Notes under the pieces: model-generated
What the model was told of the DNA's origin: nothing
The model's input: only the letters and a program-made list of their open reading frames with translations
Databases searched by the model: none
Position numbers and translations under genes: made by a program
DNA from: Trichopria drosophilae
Lineage: Eukaryota; Arthropoda; Insecta; Hymenoptera; Diapriidae
Direction of reading: 5' to 3'
Length of the DNA: 64,000 bases
Assembly: GCA_030407085.1 (NCBI GenBank)
Contig: CM059587.1
Coordinates: forward strand, 45,048,501 to 45,112,500
Part shown: piece by piece, positions 1 through 8,850 of the stretch
Position numbering within the stretch: position 1 is the stretch's first letter
How the letters are laid out: each line of letters begins with the position of its first letter

Positions 1-540
1 TCGAAAAGCAAATGCCTAATGAAAACTACTTTGTTGCTAACTGATAAACGTCGCGTTTTTGTTATGCTCGTGCGACTAAAAAACCATGCATAACTTGTAT
101 ACTAGGAAAACTTTCATGGTTCGAGCGATAATACCCCTCCCCTTTTCTGCTTCGTAAAAATGTTCAGAACTGTTTTTTGCTCTTGATACGCAATCAGTTT
201 TTTACGAATTTTAGCATAAACTGGACAATAACAATATAAATACTTCAAGTAGGCATGAAACAATGAACAACAAAATTAGGTAAATAAGTTTTTGTCGACG
301 TACAGGTTTGTTTACAATTTTTTAGGTATTTGGGAATCGGTGTGAATATCCCAAATTTATGATAAGTCTAAAGGAACGGAGAATTTTAGATAGTCACGAA
401 TCCACTTGAAAACATGCGATTGGTGTATAAACAATGCTGTACATAAGGTGACGAGTTCCCTTTTCTTAAGGAGGAGATTAAACAAAACGTTCTCTAATTT
501 CTCTACTTTTTATGATGTATTACTGTTACGTTTGCGATAT

Positions 541-1731
541 ATTTATATGAGTAATTCTACAGAATCTTTAACTTTTATAGTACGCGACTATGTATCTTGC
601 ATACAAATTAATATCGAACTAAACGATCAAGATTCTTTTTCTACGGTATGTTAGCCCTTATATGTTTTTTAAGATTATAAACCCCTGGAAAGAAGAAAAA
701 CGAACGTAAAGTACGATTTTTACTGAATTTCACGGCGTACAATCAAACAATTTCATTTTAATATCACTAAAAAAAAAGTAACTATTATCCAATCACTCTG
801 AAAATTTCAGAGAATCTTTGTATAATCTTGGAGTTTCAATAAGCAACATGCCAAGAGTGTGCTTATATTCTAAAAAATTGTGCAGCTTAAAATGTAATCG
901 TCCACCAATTATTCCAAATTCGGGAATTTATTACTTTTTTCAATACGGCGAAAATAACTTTTCATTTCTTGAATTCTAAGTTTCACAGAATAATTCTACA
1001 CTAAATGCCCCCAAAAATAAGATGCAGGCATACGTGTGCCTCATAAACTAACTTTGTAGGAGGTCTCTAATAATTATCAATTCAGTTCGTAACTCGTAAC
1101 ATTTTCGAGTGGCTCACTTAAAGGGCGTTTAGGCACGCTTAAAACTACATTGTAATTTTTTCTTTAAAGTACTTATAAATCTCCTATCATGTGTTTAACT
1201 TGCCATTGGTTATCCTACACCGTGAAATTGATATTTCAATAATAAAAAATGTTTTTTTTTATTTTTATTATTTGACAATATTAAGTTTATAATAGGAGAC
1301 AAACATTCTACGAAATAAATGAGCATTTTTTTAAGTTGAAAATAAACATAGATTACTACTTTTCCGACTGATGTCTTTAGACTCCCGTAATAAAAATTGA
1401 AAAATTTAATTCTAACATTTTTTATTAGCGATAATAAATAATGAGTAAAAAACTATATTTCTCGTAACAAGTACCTTATCTTTAAATATAAAAACTATAA
1501 GATATATAATAAAAGTACACCCGCATCTACCATTAGACTATTGTTTAGTTTCAACTTTGACTTTATTCAACTTTATACAACTTTATTCGAAATCGAGGTA
1601 CGCCAACTGTTTCTTACTTTTCAAGGGCTATAAAAGCCAAAAAAATATATCTCATTAGTGTGCCACTAAAATAATTTTTGATGATTTTGAACATTGAAAA
1701 GTTAAAAGTTCTGTAGAATTACTCATATACT
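541..1731. repeat. Inverted repeat pair of about 34 bp, 1.1 kb apart
   Basis: The segment at about 543-577 (core GAGTAATTCTACAGAA) reappears inverted at about 1697-1731, with roughly 30 of 34 bases matching. The spacing of about 1.19 kb would suit a decayed mariner-sized element, but the interior shows no recognisable transposase. Treat as a possible relic only. Confidence 0.35.
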
Positions 1732-1863
1732 CTGGTGCCTTTCATACCTGCATATCTGTATCAGCCGGAGGTCAGTGATGTAATAAGGGTTCAGTGTTAC
1801 CAATGAAAGGGTGAAGAGCGCTATTTTTACCATCTCATATAAGAGAAAAAAATATGGGAGTTA

Positions 1864-1992
1864 CACTGAAAGAAATAAGTAAAGTTCCTGGCATAAGTAT
1901 GGCTATATCAGGTATAATTATGGTTAGATCGGCTTTCATTTAGCTGATTTACCCATTCGTATGCCAGGAACCTTGCGTTATTTCTTTCAGTG
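1864..1992. mobile_element. TA-flanked MITE (Tc1/mariner-like ends), 129 bp
   Basis: The element begins CACTGAAAGAAATAA and ends with the inverse, TTATTTCTTTCAGTG. The inverted match extends through GTTCCTGGCATA / TATGCCAGGAAC for about 33 bp. A TA dinucleotide flanks each side (1862-1863 and 1993-1994), as expected for Tc1/mariner-type insertion. There is no coding capacity. The ends resemble those of the element at 8231-8443, which also starts CACTGAAA and carries GTTCCT inside. Confidence 0.8.
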
Positions 1993-2234
1993 TAGTGTTG
2001 TCAGTTTAGAGTAATTTTTGGTGATAGCGATGAAACAATTTCATTTCGTTAAAACCCCCTAAACTTGTAAACACGATGTTTGGGATCATTTAATTGACTA
2101 TAATAGCGCTTGACAGGACTCCGAGTATCCACTAAATAAATAGTTTGTTTAGAAAGAAAATCATTTTTGTGAGTCATAACAAAAACACATTAGGTTCATT
2201 TCCGCAAAGACGTTCAAGATTCTGATACAACCTC

Positions 2235-2427
2235 GGCCGGGGAACAAAGTTCCGGAAACAAAACACCGAAATGCCAAAATTTCGATATATATGGCTCCAG
2301 CGTGATTATCTTCACTTTGTCTTTGAAAATTTGGCAAAAAGAAAGCAAATTAAAATACCTTGTACTCAAGCAATATCAAAATTTTAGCCTTTCGGGGTTT
2401 TGATTTTCGGAACTTTGTTCCCCGGCC
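2235..2427. mobile_element. Non-autonomous TIR element with 8-bp target duplication (hAT-like)
   Basis: The terminal inverted repeat GGCCGGGGAACAAAGTTCCG is perfect for 20 bp and continues imperfectly for about 45 bp. It is flanked by an exact 8-bp direct repeat ACAACCTC at 2227-2234 and 2428-2435. An 8-bp duplication points to the hAT (or P) superfamily. The 193-bp element has no coding capacity. It lies just downstream of the first LPCAT-like exon, inside the presumed first intron. Confidence 0.82.
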
Positions 2428-2594
2428 ACAACCTCGCCGGAAAACAAACCCTCTCCGTCACACCCCCCAAAGCTAACCCAGCCTTACATCACCGCCTCTC
2501 CTCTTCACGAGAAAATCACAAATGATGAAATTACCATCCAAAATTTCATGAGGGAGTAAAGATGTGAGAAAAGTGGCACAAAATGATTTCTAAC

Positions 2595-2720
2595 CTTAAG
2601 CTTGTCGTAGGTCGTGTCGAGCTCCAGACGATGGACGAAGGGGTTGAGAATGTCGGTGCCCATCACCGGGCTAACGTCATCCTCCTTCCTTCCGTTCATT
2701 TTTCCATTTCTTTCGTGCAT
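2595..2720 (-). CDS. LPCAT: First coding exon of an LPCAT-like acyltransferase
   Basis: The exon encodes 42 residues starting at an ATG with A at -3 and ends exactly at a codon boundary with an AAG|GTTAGA donor (intron GT at 2594-2593). The C-terminal half contains the NPFVH segment followed by a leucine/charge pattern (RLELDTTYDKLK). I recognise this as the cytosolic N-terminus that precedes the membrane segment of lysophosphatidylcholine acyltransferases. These ER and lipid-droplet enzymes re-acylate lysophosphatidylcholine with acyl-CoA in the Lands cycle. The catalytic HX4D motif and EF hands would lie in later exons. None were found in 1-2594, so the rest of the gene lies beyond the left edge. 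A second in-frame ATG at residue 8 could also serve as start. GC content is above the surroundings, as expected for coding sequence. The family call rests on this short motif only and another acyltransferase-like gene is possible. Confidence 0.68.
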
Positions 2721-3520
2721 CTTTGCCTGGCCAGAACTGCCCACCCTCGTCACTTCCTATCACTCGACCCCAAGAGTCGCCGAGACTTTGGTGACCCAGC
2801 GAAAGTATTCTCTTTCCTAAACCATCGACTCTCTTACGTTTTACTAAGGAGGTAAGGTTCGGAGGTCGCGACGGGAAAAACGAGCCGCAAAAAGATCGAT
2901 TATCGTCAACGACGTTTGCCCGCACTCTCGAGGAACGTGACTCCCGGTTCTCATTCAAGCGGAAGCATTTTCGCAAGCGCTAAGCGCTGACTGGTTACTC
3001 GCGAGCTCGTGGCACCACGTCGGCGACGGATCAAAGAGTGCGGATGTTGAATGCGCAAGCACCGCCGACGAGGTAAAAGGAGGGTCGAGGAGAAAGGATC
3101 GTCGGTACGTGTCTGTGTAGAGGGGAGGTCGTTTGGGAGGGAAAATTGGAAAGAAAGAAAGGGCAAGCGCGAAAGGAATGAAATAACGGGAGAAAGGAAG
3201 GAAGTGATGGAGAAAAACGACCTGGGGAAAAGATGGGAAAGAAAGAGAAGTAACGCGTGTGTGTATATGAAAAACCTGTGTATGACGGTACGGGCAACGA
3301 AGAACTGGTACCACAACCCTGGAGGTACATATACAATCGGATCAGTGCCGTACGAATGAAAGCCGCGCTTAGATGGGCCCCCGTATCTCCATCCGCGTCG
3401 ACGCTTTGAGTGAACGTCCCGCAGAGTTGATGCGTGGTCCAGGTTCGACGCATGATCATCAGGGAGGAACTGAGAATGTGTACCACGTGCAGGGCCCTGA
3501 CCTACGTAGATTCCATTAGT
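2721..3520 (-). promoter_or_regulatory. GC-rich 5'UTR/promoter region of the LPCAT-like gene
   Basis: This segment lies directly upstream of the LPCAT-like start and is clearly GC- and CpG-richer than its AT-rich surroundings, with CpG-dense parts at about 2860-3070 and 3340-3500. A pyrimidine tract followed by CTTAG on the minus strand near 2846 could be the acceptor of a 5'UTR intron. The transcription start cannot be placed by eye. Overlapping long minus-strand frames here come from low stop density in a pyrimidine-rich strand and are not called as genes. Confidence 0.45.
3076..3250 (+). repeat. Purine-rich (GGA/GAAA) tract
   Basis: Over about 175 bases the plus strand is strongly purine-biased (AGG, GGAGAAAGGA, GAAAGAAAG motifs). 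It sits inside the presumed promoter/5'UTR of the LPCAT-like gene, so the transcript would carry a long CU-rich leader. The tract accounts for the overlapping long minus-strand open frames. Confidence 0.7.
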
Positions 3521-3743
3521 GCCTTTTAAGCTTAAGGTCGTAATTGTAACGTAGTCACTTCTTGCCCTTCAGTTTCTATTGCTTCCCATACTCATGTCAT
3601 AAGTGTACAAAACTAGAGATTAAAAGTGGACCATTAATCGCTGGACATGTCTAGTTTGTTATAAGATACCAATTAGGACATATATCAAGGCCAACTAACG
3701 TTATCCCCTTTTCTATGGTTTTTGGAGAATTTGAATTCCAGAA

Positions 3744-4114
3744 ATGAAATTGTGTAACTACGGTGTGTTGGAGGATCTTGCTCATATTTTATTAGAACGT
3801 CCATTACTCAAAGGCCTACGTTCCAAATCTTCATTTACCAGCGAATTCACAGACTCCTCTTTTCTTCCGTGAGTTCCGCGAAACTCTTGTACAATTTTGT
3901 GAAGGCTTGCTTCTTACGCAGAGACTTTCTGTTAAGCAATTAGTATGCCAGTTGTCTTCTTATTTTTTCTATTATTTAATAAAAGCGGCGCTCTACGATT
4001 AATGCTAAGTTTGTGTTGTGCTCAATTGTACTATTTAATCCCGGAAACGAATCCCTTCACTATGGGTCTTTTTTGTATCCCTACACATGTGAATAAATAA
4101 TCTATCTATCTATC
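3744..4114 (+). mobile_element. 5'-truncated 3' end of a non-LTR retrotransposon
   Basis: A frame from about 3744 to the stop at 3870-3872 encodes C-x9-H followed by ILLERPLL. This resembles the cysteine/histidine motif at the C-terminus of I/Jockey/R1-clade ORF2 proteins (usually C-x-C...H-x4-C; here some cysteines are lost). An untranslated stretch follows, ending in GTGAATAAATAA and (TCTA)n at about 4098-4114, a tail type common for such elements. An in-frame stop lies just upstream, so the copy is dead. Target duplication was not identified and the clade is uncertain. Confidence 0.5.
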
Positions 4115-4115
4115 A
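4094..4115 (+). repeat. (TCTA)n microsatellite-like tail
   Basis: Short TCTA tandem repeat directly after AATAAATAA. It is interpreted as the 3' tail of the truncated non-LTR element. Confidence 0.7.
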
Positions 4116-5040
4116 CAAGTTAACATCATTCAAATACCACTGAACCTCTTCGGAATTATGAACTTATGTAGTCATGTTGGTTAATGTTATCAGTAAGATA
4201 AAACGAAATTGAATCATTAACGCAAACGAAGCTGGTTCGTTCCCTGGTCAAACAAGTTTTATGGATCTAGACTTTTCATTTGATAAAACGGTTGAAGTTG
4301 ATTTACGGCGTTTAATGGGTGTTGATCACTTTCAAAACAGTGCACCCAGATTTCAGAAGACAATGATGCTGTAGTGTATGTCAAGAATTATCTTAAACTC
4401 TTAGAATTCCACAGCTCGATTATCCTATTTAAAAATTGGTCATGAGATAGCAGACTTCAACTGGAGATAGAATTCCTGTAACAATTTTTTAATATTAATG
4501 GATGGAGGATCATAAATCATTTTATTGCATGCATAGTTAAATTTGATATACATTTTTTTTAACATGGATCAGTATTTCGTCCCATGCATGCTCACGGACT
4601 CGTCAGTTAGGATATGTGAGCAGACCATGTCCAAGACACGACACTAATCATAAATAAATATAACAAAATAAAGGATACTACTCACTCACCCATACCACGT
4701 GTGCAAAACCGGAACTGCCACAGACCCTTAGTGACCTTCTTCGTGACACAAACTAACTGTTATTTATCAACCGCGTTGATATTTATGCAATGTAATGCAG
4801 GCAATTAAACAAGCACAATAAATATACGCAAAACAACACAAAACACGAAAGATTTTTTCTTGATATTCTTCTAAAATACTGCCACCTCTAATCATGGTGC
4901 CTTATATCAAAACACACCATTACATTCTTCACATTCACATTTATTAATCAGGATGTAAATTTTTCCAGGCAGAAAATTTGATTAACTGATTCATCCACAA
5001 AATAGTAAATTTGTGGGACTCCGTAATATTTAAATATTGT

Positions 5041-5600
5041 AATGAATCCTTATGACCGAACCACAGGCTCCTCTTGTAGGAATCCTAACGTCTTTAATAC
5101 GTCTGGCGTCGACAAGCCAAATCAACTTTACACGGACTCTGAACTTTTAAACATTTTTTTAGGAATTCTCTTAAACAGGTAACTGAAGCTTTTTGCGGTT
5201 ATCGTTTTATTATATTTCTGAAACAAACTTTAATAATTTTGTTGTTACAGTAATGGAAAACGGTAAGGTGAATAACTAATTTATTTAGTTCATTAAATTT
5301 GTTAACATACTTGATATAGTTATGTGTTTTGTTTATTACATAAAAAATATAAAACATATCAAATTTAATGAACCAACAGTGACAAACATTTCTAGAACGT
5401 TAGAAAAATATTATTCATATTTTGTCATTGTACTTAGAAGTATTAACGACATAATCATTTTAGACTCTTCGGATATGACATGATTTATGCACTACTGAAG
5501 GTAGACCGTGAAATCCCTTATGACCGAATCAAAACCCAACTTCTACAACAGGAATCACGGGCGCCTATTGCAGGCATGATAGCATAGCGGCTGCTCCTGG
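5041..5600 (+). repeat. Two diverged copies of a dispersed repeat (CTTATGACCGAA)
   Basis: Copies at about 5045-5125 and 5510-5640 share CCTTATGACCGAA, an AGGAATC block and related flanks. A third, more diverged copy lies at about 20985-21080 with CTTTATGACCAAA and the GCGTCGACAAGCC block, which is also present at about 5107-5120. The type of element is unknown. Confidence 0.5.
5288..5374. repeat. Small inverted-repeat hairpin
   Basis: GTTCATTAAATTTG at the left is repeated inverted as CAAATTTAATGAAC at the right. The separation of about 60 bp of AT-rich sequence gives a small hairpin, possibly a miniature element. No target duplication was seen. Confidence 0.5.
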
Positions 5601-7051
5601 CGGTGACAAACTAAACTAACTTCAACTTGGCTCGCTGATTTATACTACATACGATTTGTAATACAAGTTTCGTGATTTTAAATTATTTTTGTCTGTCTGT
5701 TGCAGGATTAAGTAAAATTCGATTACTCCGATAACATAAAAGTATCAGTAATTTTTCGAATATTTCTAACAAAGTATCGATTGCGTACCCCTGCAGCTAC
5801 AATGACAAATCCCCCCTAGCATTGTTCATTTCAAACTTATCCTAGGTGAGACGAAAAATTTAATTCGGTTCGTAATTCATATAATAAGTTTACCCAGAGT
5901 GTGTGATACAAACAGCTGTTACCCGACAGCCCAAAGTCAGAGTTCTTCAAGTTCTTCAAGTTTGTTTTTGAGTTGAAGTCCAAACATTTGGTATTTTGAT
6001 TTTATAGCTCCTATTCTAATTAAATCTTTAGCCTTCTTCATTTTCATGTTTTGAAAATAGAATCTGGGATATTGTTATTTCTTCGTGTTTCGGGATCAGT
6101 GCGACGTTTGCATCTGAACATATCCAGAAAGCATTTTATTTTAAGATTTGTAACGAATTAACTAATGTAAACTGTCGTTTTCATTTATGAGCCCCTTCTT
6201 TTTTTCGTGTTGACCTTAAAAGTTATACCAGACGTTGGAGCTACATTATTAAAGAATATAGAAAATTAATTAAGAATACGAATAAAGATATATAAGAGAC
6301 TTACACCATTATTGGATTTTGTAATTTTAGAATATTGATTTTTTAGCCAATACTGGATGTAATGGATGAATGTCGACTTACTAAACGATGACGGATGAAA
6401 CACAGATGTACGTGAAAAGTCACTGCAAATAGAATTTCCAAAATTAGCACTATTTTTATTATGTAATCTCCATATTTTATAAGGAAAAATAATAATTATT
6501 TATAACGAAACATTATTAATTTCCGACGCTGGATTGTATGCAGTTCTCTGTCACGTTCACATAATTACTTATAGCGTTCGCCCATAAGGTGAAGTTGTTT
6601 TTCTGGAAGTAAAATTATACTTGAATAGTTATAAATTACATTAAATTTATCTCGTGATTTTTTATAAATTGAACATGGAAATGGTATATATTAATTAAAT
6701 ATTATCAATTTGAGGTAATTTACTCATTGTTATTGTATTATAGTGCGTCTAGTATATTATCTAGTACAACATAAAGAACAACTTAACATAATTCAATGTA
6801 TGATCTGAAATCTTATTTAATAAAATAGTTGTAATTAAAAACATTGATAATTATAATAACTTTGGTATAAGTCATTTCGGTTATGAGGTATTGATTCAAA
6901 TAGCTGCGAGTGTATAGGGTTAGCCTATCTTATTTGCATAGCAGTTTAAGCTAATTTGTAAAGGGTGGCATTACTACTTAGAGAGTATACGTATTAGAGA
7001 TAAAAAGATACAAAGAAGATAAAAATAGTATATAGAGTAAACAATCTAACC

Positions 7052-7130
7052 TCCCTGGGATAAAATGAATCTAGTTTGTCCATTTTAATTTTTTTGTATG
7101 TTAAAGGTATAGGGAAACTGGGCAGTATGA
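7052..7130 (+). repeat. Copy A of a dispersed repeat (ATAAAATGAATCYAGTTT)
   Basis: This segment, including ATAAAATGAATC and TATAGGGAAACTGG, recurs in the same order at about 42228-42325. The copy there is a little longer, and CCAGTTT/AAACTGG form an internal inverted repeat. The family is unknown. Confidence 0.5.
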
Positions 7131-7163
7131 CAAAAAAACTGGACAGATTTCTACCAGGACTAT

Positions 7164-7390
7164 TTTTTTTTTTTCTATTATTTTACGTCGACTTTTGTGA
7201 ACCCAAATGGGACTAAATCGCGACGGGACCTACCGTTTATGAAGGTGGAATCCGAACCACCCGAGCTTTGGCGTTATTAGACACTTATAAACAAATATAG
7301 AGGTGTCCCGATGACAGATTGCAGAGGCCAGGATCGAACCAGGGTTTTCTGATTACGAAGCCGATACTCTATCAACTGAGCCACCGCCGC
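7164..7390 (-). mobile_element. tRNA-derived SINE with 14-bp target site duplication
   Basis: Read on the minus strand, the head starts at 7390 with GCGGCGGTGGCTCAGTTGATAG, which includes an A-box. It continues through an anticodon-like loop TTCGTAA (CGT, threonine-like) to a B-box GGTTCGATCC. A body of about 130 bp follows with a second T-arm-like hairpin (GGTGG TTCGGATT CCACC). The 3' end is A-rich (the T run at 7164-7174). The 14-bp repeat TCTACCAGGACTAT flanks the element exactly at 7150-7163 and 7391-7404. The anticodon stem has mismatches, so this is not a working tRNA gene. The perfect duplication argues for a fairly recent insertion. Confidence 0.88.
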
Positions 7391-7567
7391 TCTACCAGGA
7401 CTATACTTGTATCTTCCGCAAAAAACAAACGTCAATTTCGGTTTGAAACCAGAGATTTCCCGGCCTGTCGAATCTCTCGAGTTCGGCCCTCCATTTTTTT
7501 CGAAAATCGAAAACAATCCAAAAAAAAGTTTCGTAAAAAATTCCATCCTTTCCATCTTTACGAATTA

Positions 7568-7652
7568 AAATTTTCTCTGACATATTTGCAATTCTTCTAA
7601 TGAATCCAGGCGAGTTTCTAGCTTTAGAAGCAAACGTCAGAGAAAATTTAAA
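7568..7652 (+). repeat. Hairpin of about 85 nt
   Basis: AAATTTTCTCTGAC on the 5' arm pairs with GTCAGAGAAAATTT on the 3' arm. Inner helices (TTTGC/GCAAA and TTCTAA/TTAGAA) give a long imperfect stem closing a loop near 7600-7622. The size suits a miRNA precursor or a tiny MITE, but nothing shows expression. Confidence 0.45.
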
Positions 7653-8057
7653 AAATTAGTGAAGTGAACCAAAAAACTTTAATAAAATTGTTCCATTTGC
7701 TCTTTTTCCCGGTACTTAAAGCACTCGTACATAACCTCACATATCAATATTATATAACATTTTATGTTGTTAATTTTACTATTTACATATGTTACAATCG
7801 TTTCTATTATTTTTTCATTGTTCCATTAACCCGTTTTTCTTTCTGTGTAGGATTCCAGCTATAAAACTGAAGAATTTACCCAAAAATTGGAATAATTCTT
7901 TGTTAATTAGGAATTTTGCATTGCCACTAAATTAAAATCTGGTTTGAATAAATAATCTGAATTCAGTTTCTGGAACTTCTCCAATCTTTCTATATACGAA
8001 CCGCTCCCAAAATCTTCAAATTCACAGATAAATCAGTATACGATTTTGTTGAAATAA

Positions 8058-8146
8058 CCCTGGAAAGTAACAGTTATGTAACAACTATGTAACAATGTAA
8101 CCATTACGTAAATATTACATAACTGTTACTTTCTGTATTTGCAGGG
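8058..8146. mobile_element. Short TIR element (CCCTG...CAGGG), 89 bp
   Basis: GAAAGTAACAGTTATGTAA (8063-8081) is perfectly inverted at 8115-8133. Outer CCCTG and CAGGG ends lie at 8058 and 8146, with the left copy apparently missing about eight bases next to its end. No clear target duplication was seen. It is a miniature element of unassigned superfamily, about 700 bp upstream of AIRIM. Confidence 0.6.
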
Positions 8147-8230
8147 AAGTGCTGGTTCAAATTTCCTATGCAACATGGATTTCTTTGATATAACAGATCA
8201 ATTTTAGAACGTTCGGTCTATAGTTCCGTA

Positions 8231-8443
8231 CACTGAAAAAAAAAGTTCCTAATTTCAAGTAAATATTTACTTGAATAGTGGCAACAAAATATTTACTTAA
8301 AATAAATATTTTGTTGCCATTTGCTGGATAAAATTAAATTAATATTTAATTGAATTAACAAACCATTTTTCTGTTGTAAGTAAATATTTTGTTGCGACTA
8401 TTCAAGTAAATATTTACTTGCAATTAGGAAATTTTTTTCAGTG
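8231..8443. mobile_element. TA-flanked foldback MITE, 213 bp
   Basis: Ends CACTGAAAAAAA / TTTTTTTCAGTG lie between TA dinucleotides at 8229-8230 and 8444-8445. The inverted arms run for about 70 bp and contain the sub-palindrome AAGTAAATATTTACTT, and the centre repeats AATATTTTGTTGC in both orientations, so nearly the whole element can fold. Tc1/mariner-type MITE by its flanks. It is placed 400 bp upstream of the AIRIM start codon. Confidence 0.85.
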
Positions 8444-8850
8444 TATAACATTGATGTATTCCATTCTCAATATTAACGAAGTCTAATGATACATTTTGAA
8501 TGATTTTAACAAATACTTTTCAGCGGTCTTATACTGTGTTTACTTTTTACATAACTTTTCGAAGAAGCGGATTTGAAAAACCGGACTTAAAGAAAATGAT
8601 ACGTAAAGCACCGATGCTACATTTTCCAGAAATTGTTATCCGAGTTCGCATACGGATTATTTTTGTCTTTTATGTGAATATGAATTTTGAACGAGTCGAA
8701 GTCGACGGCGAAGTCGGCTCTACAAATAGGCATGCGCCTCTGCTGTAAACATAACCTTACCTCATAACTTCGAATGTGTCTGTAGTCGAATGCGTCGGAT
8801 GTCTCCACTAGTCTGACTGCTCAGCCATCCACTGCCCAAACGTATACGCC

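Noticed and set aside
3031..3486. Overlapping minus-strand open frames of 119-151 codons
   Set aside because: All minus frames are open together because the strand is pyrimidine-rich and lacks stops. No domain or consistent splice structure.
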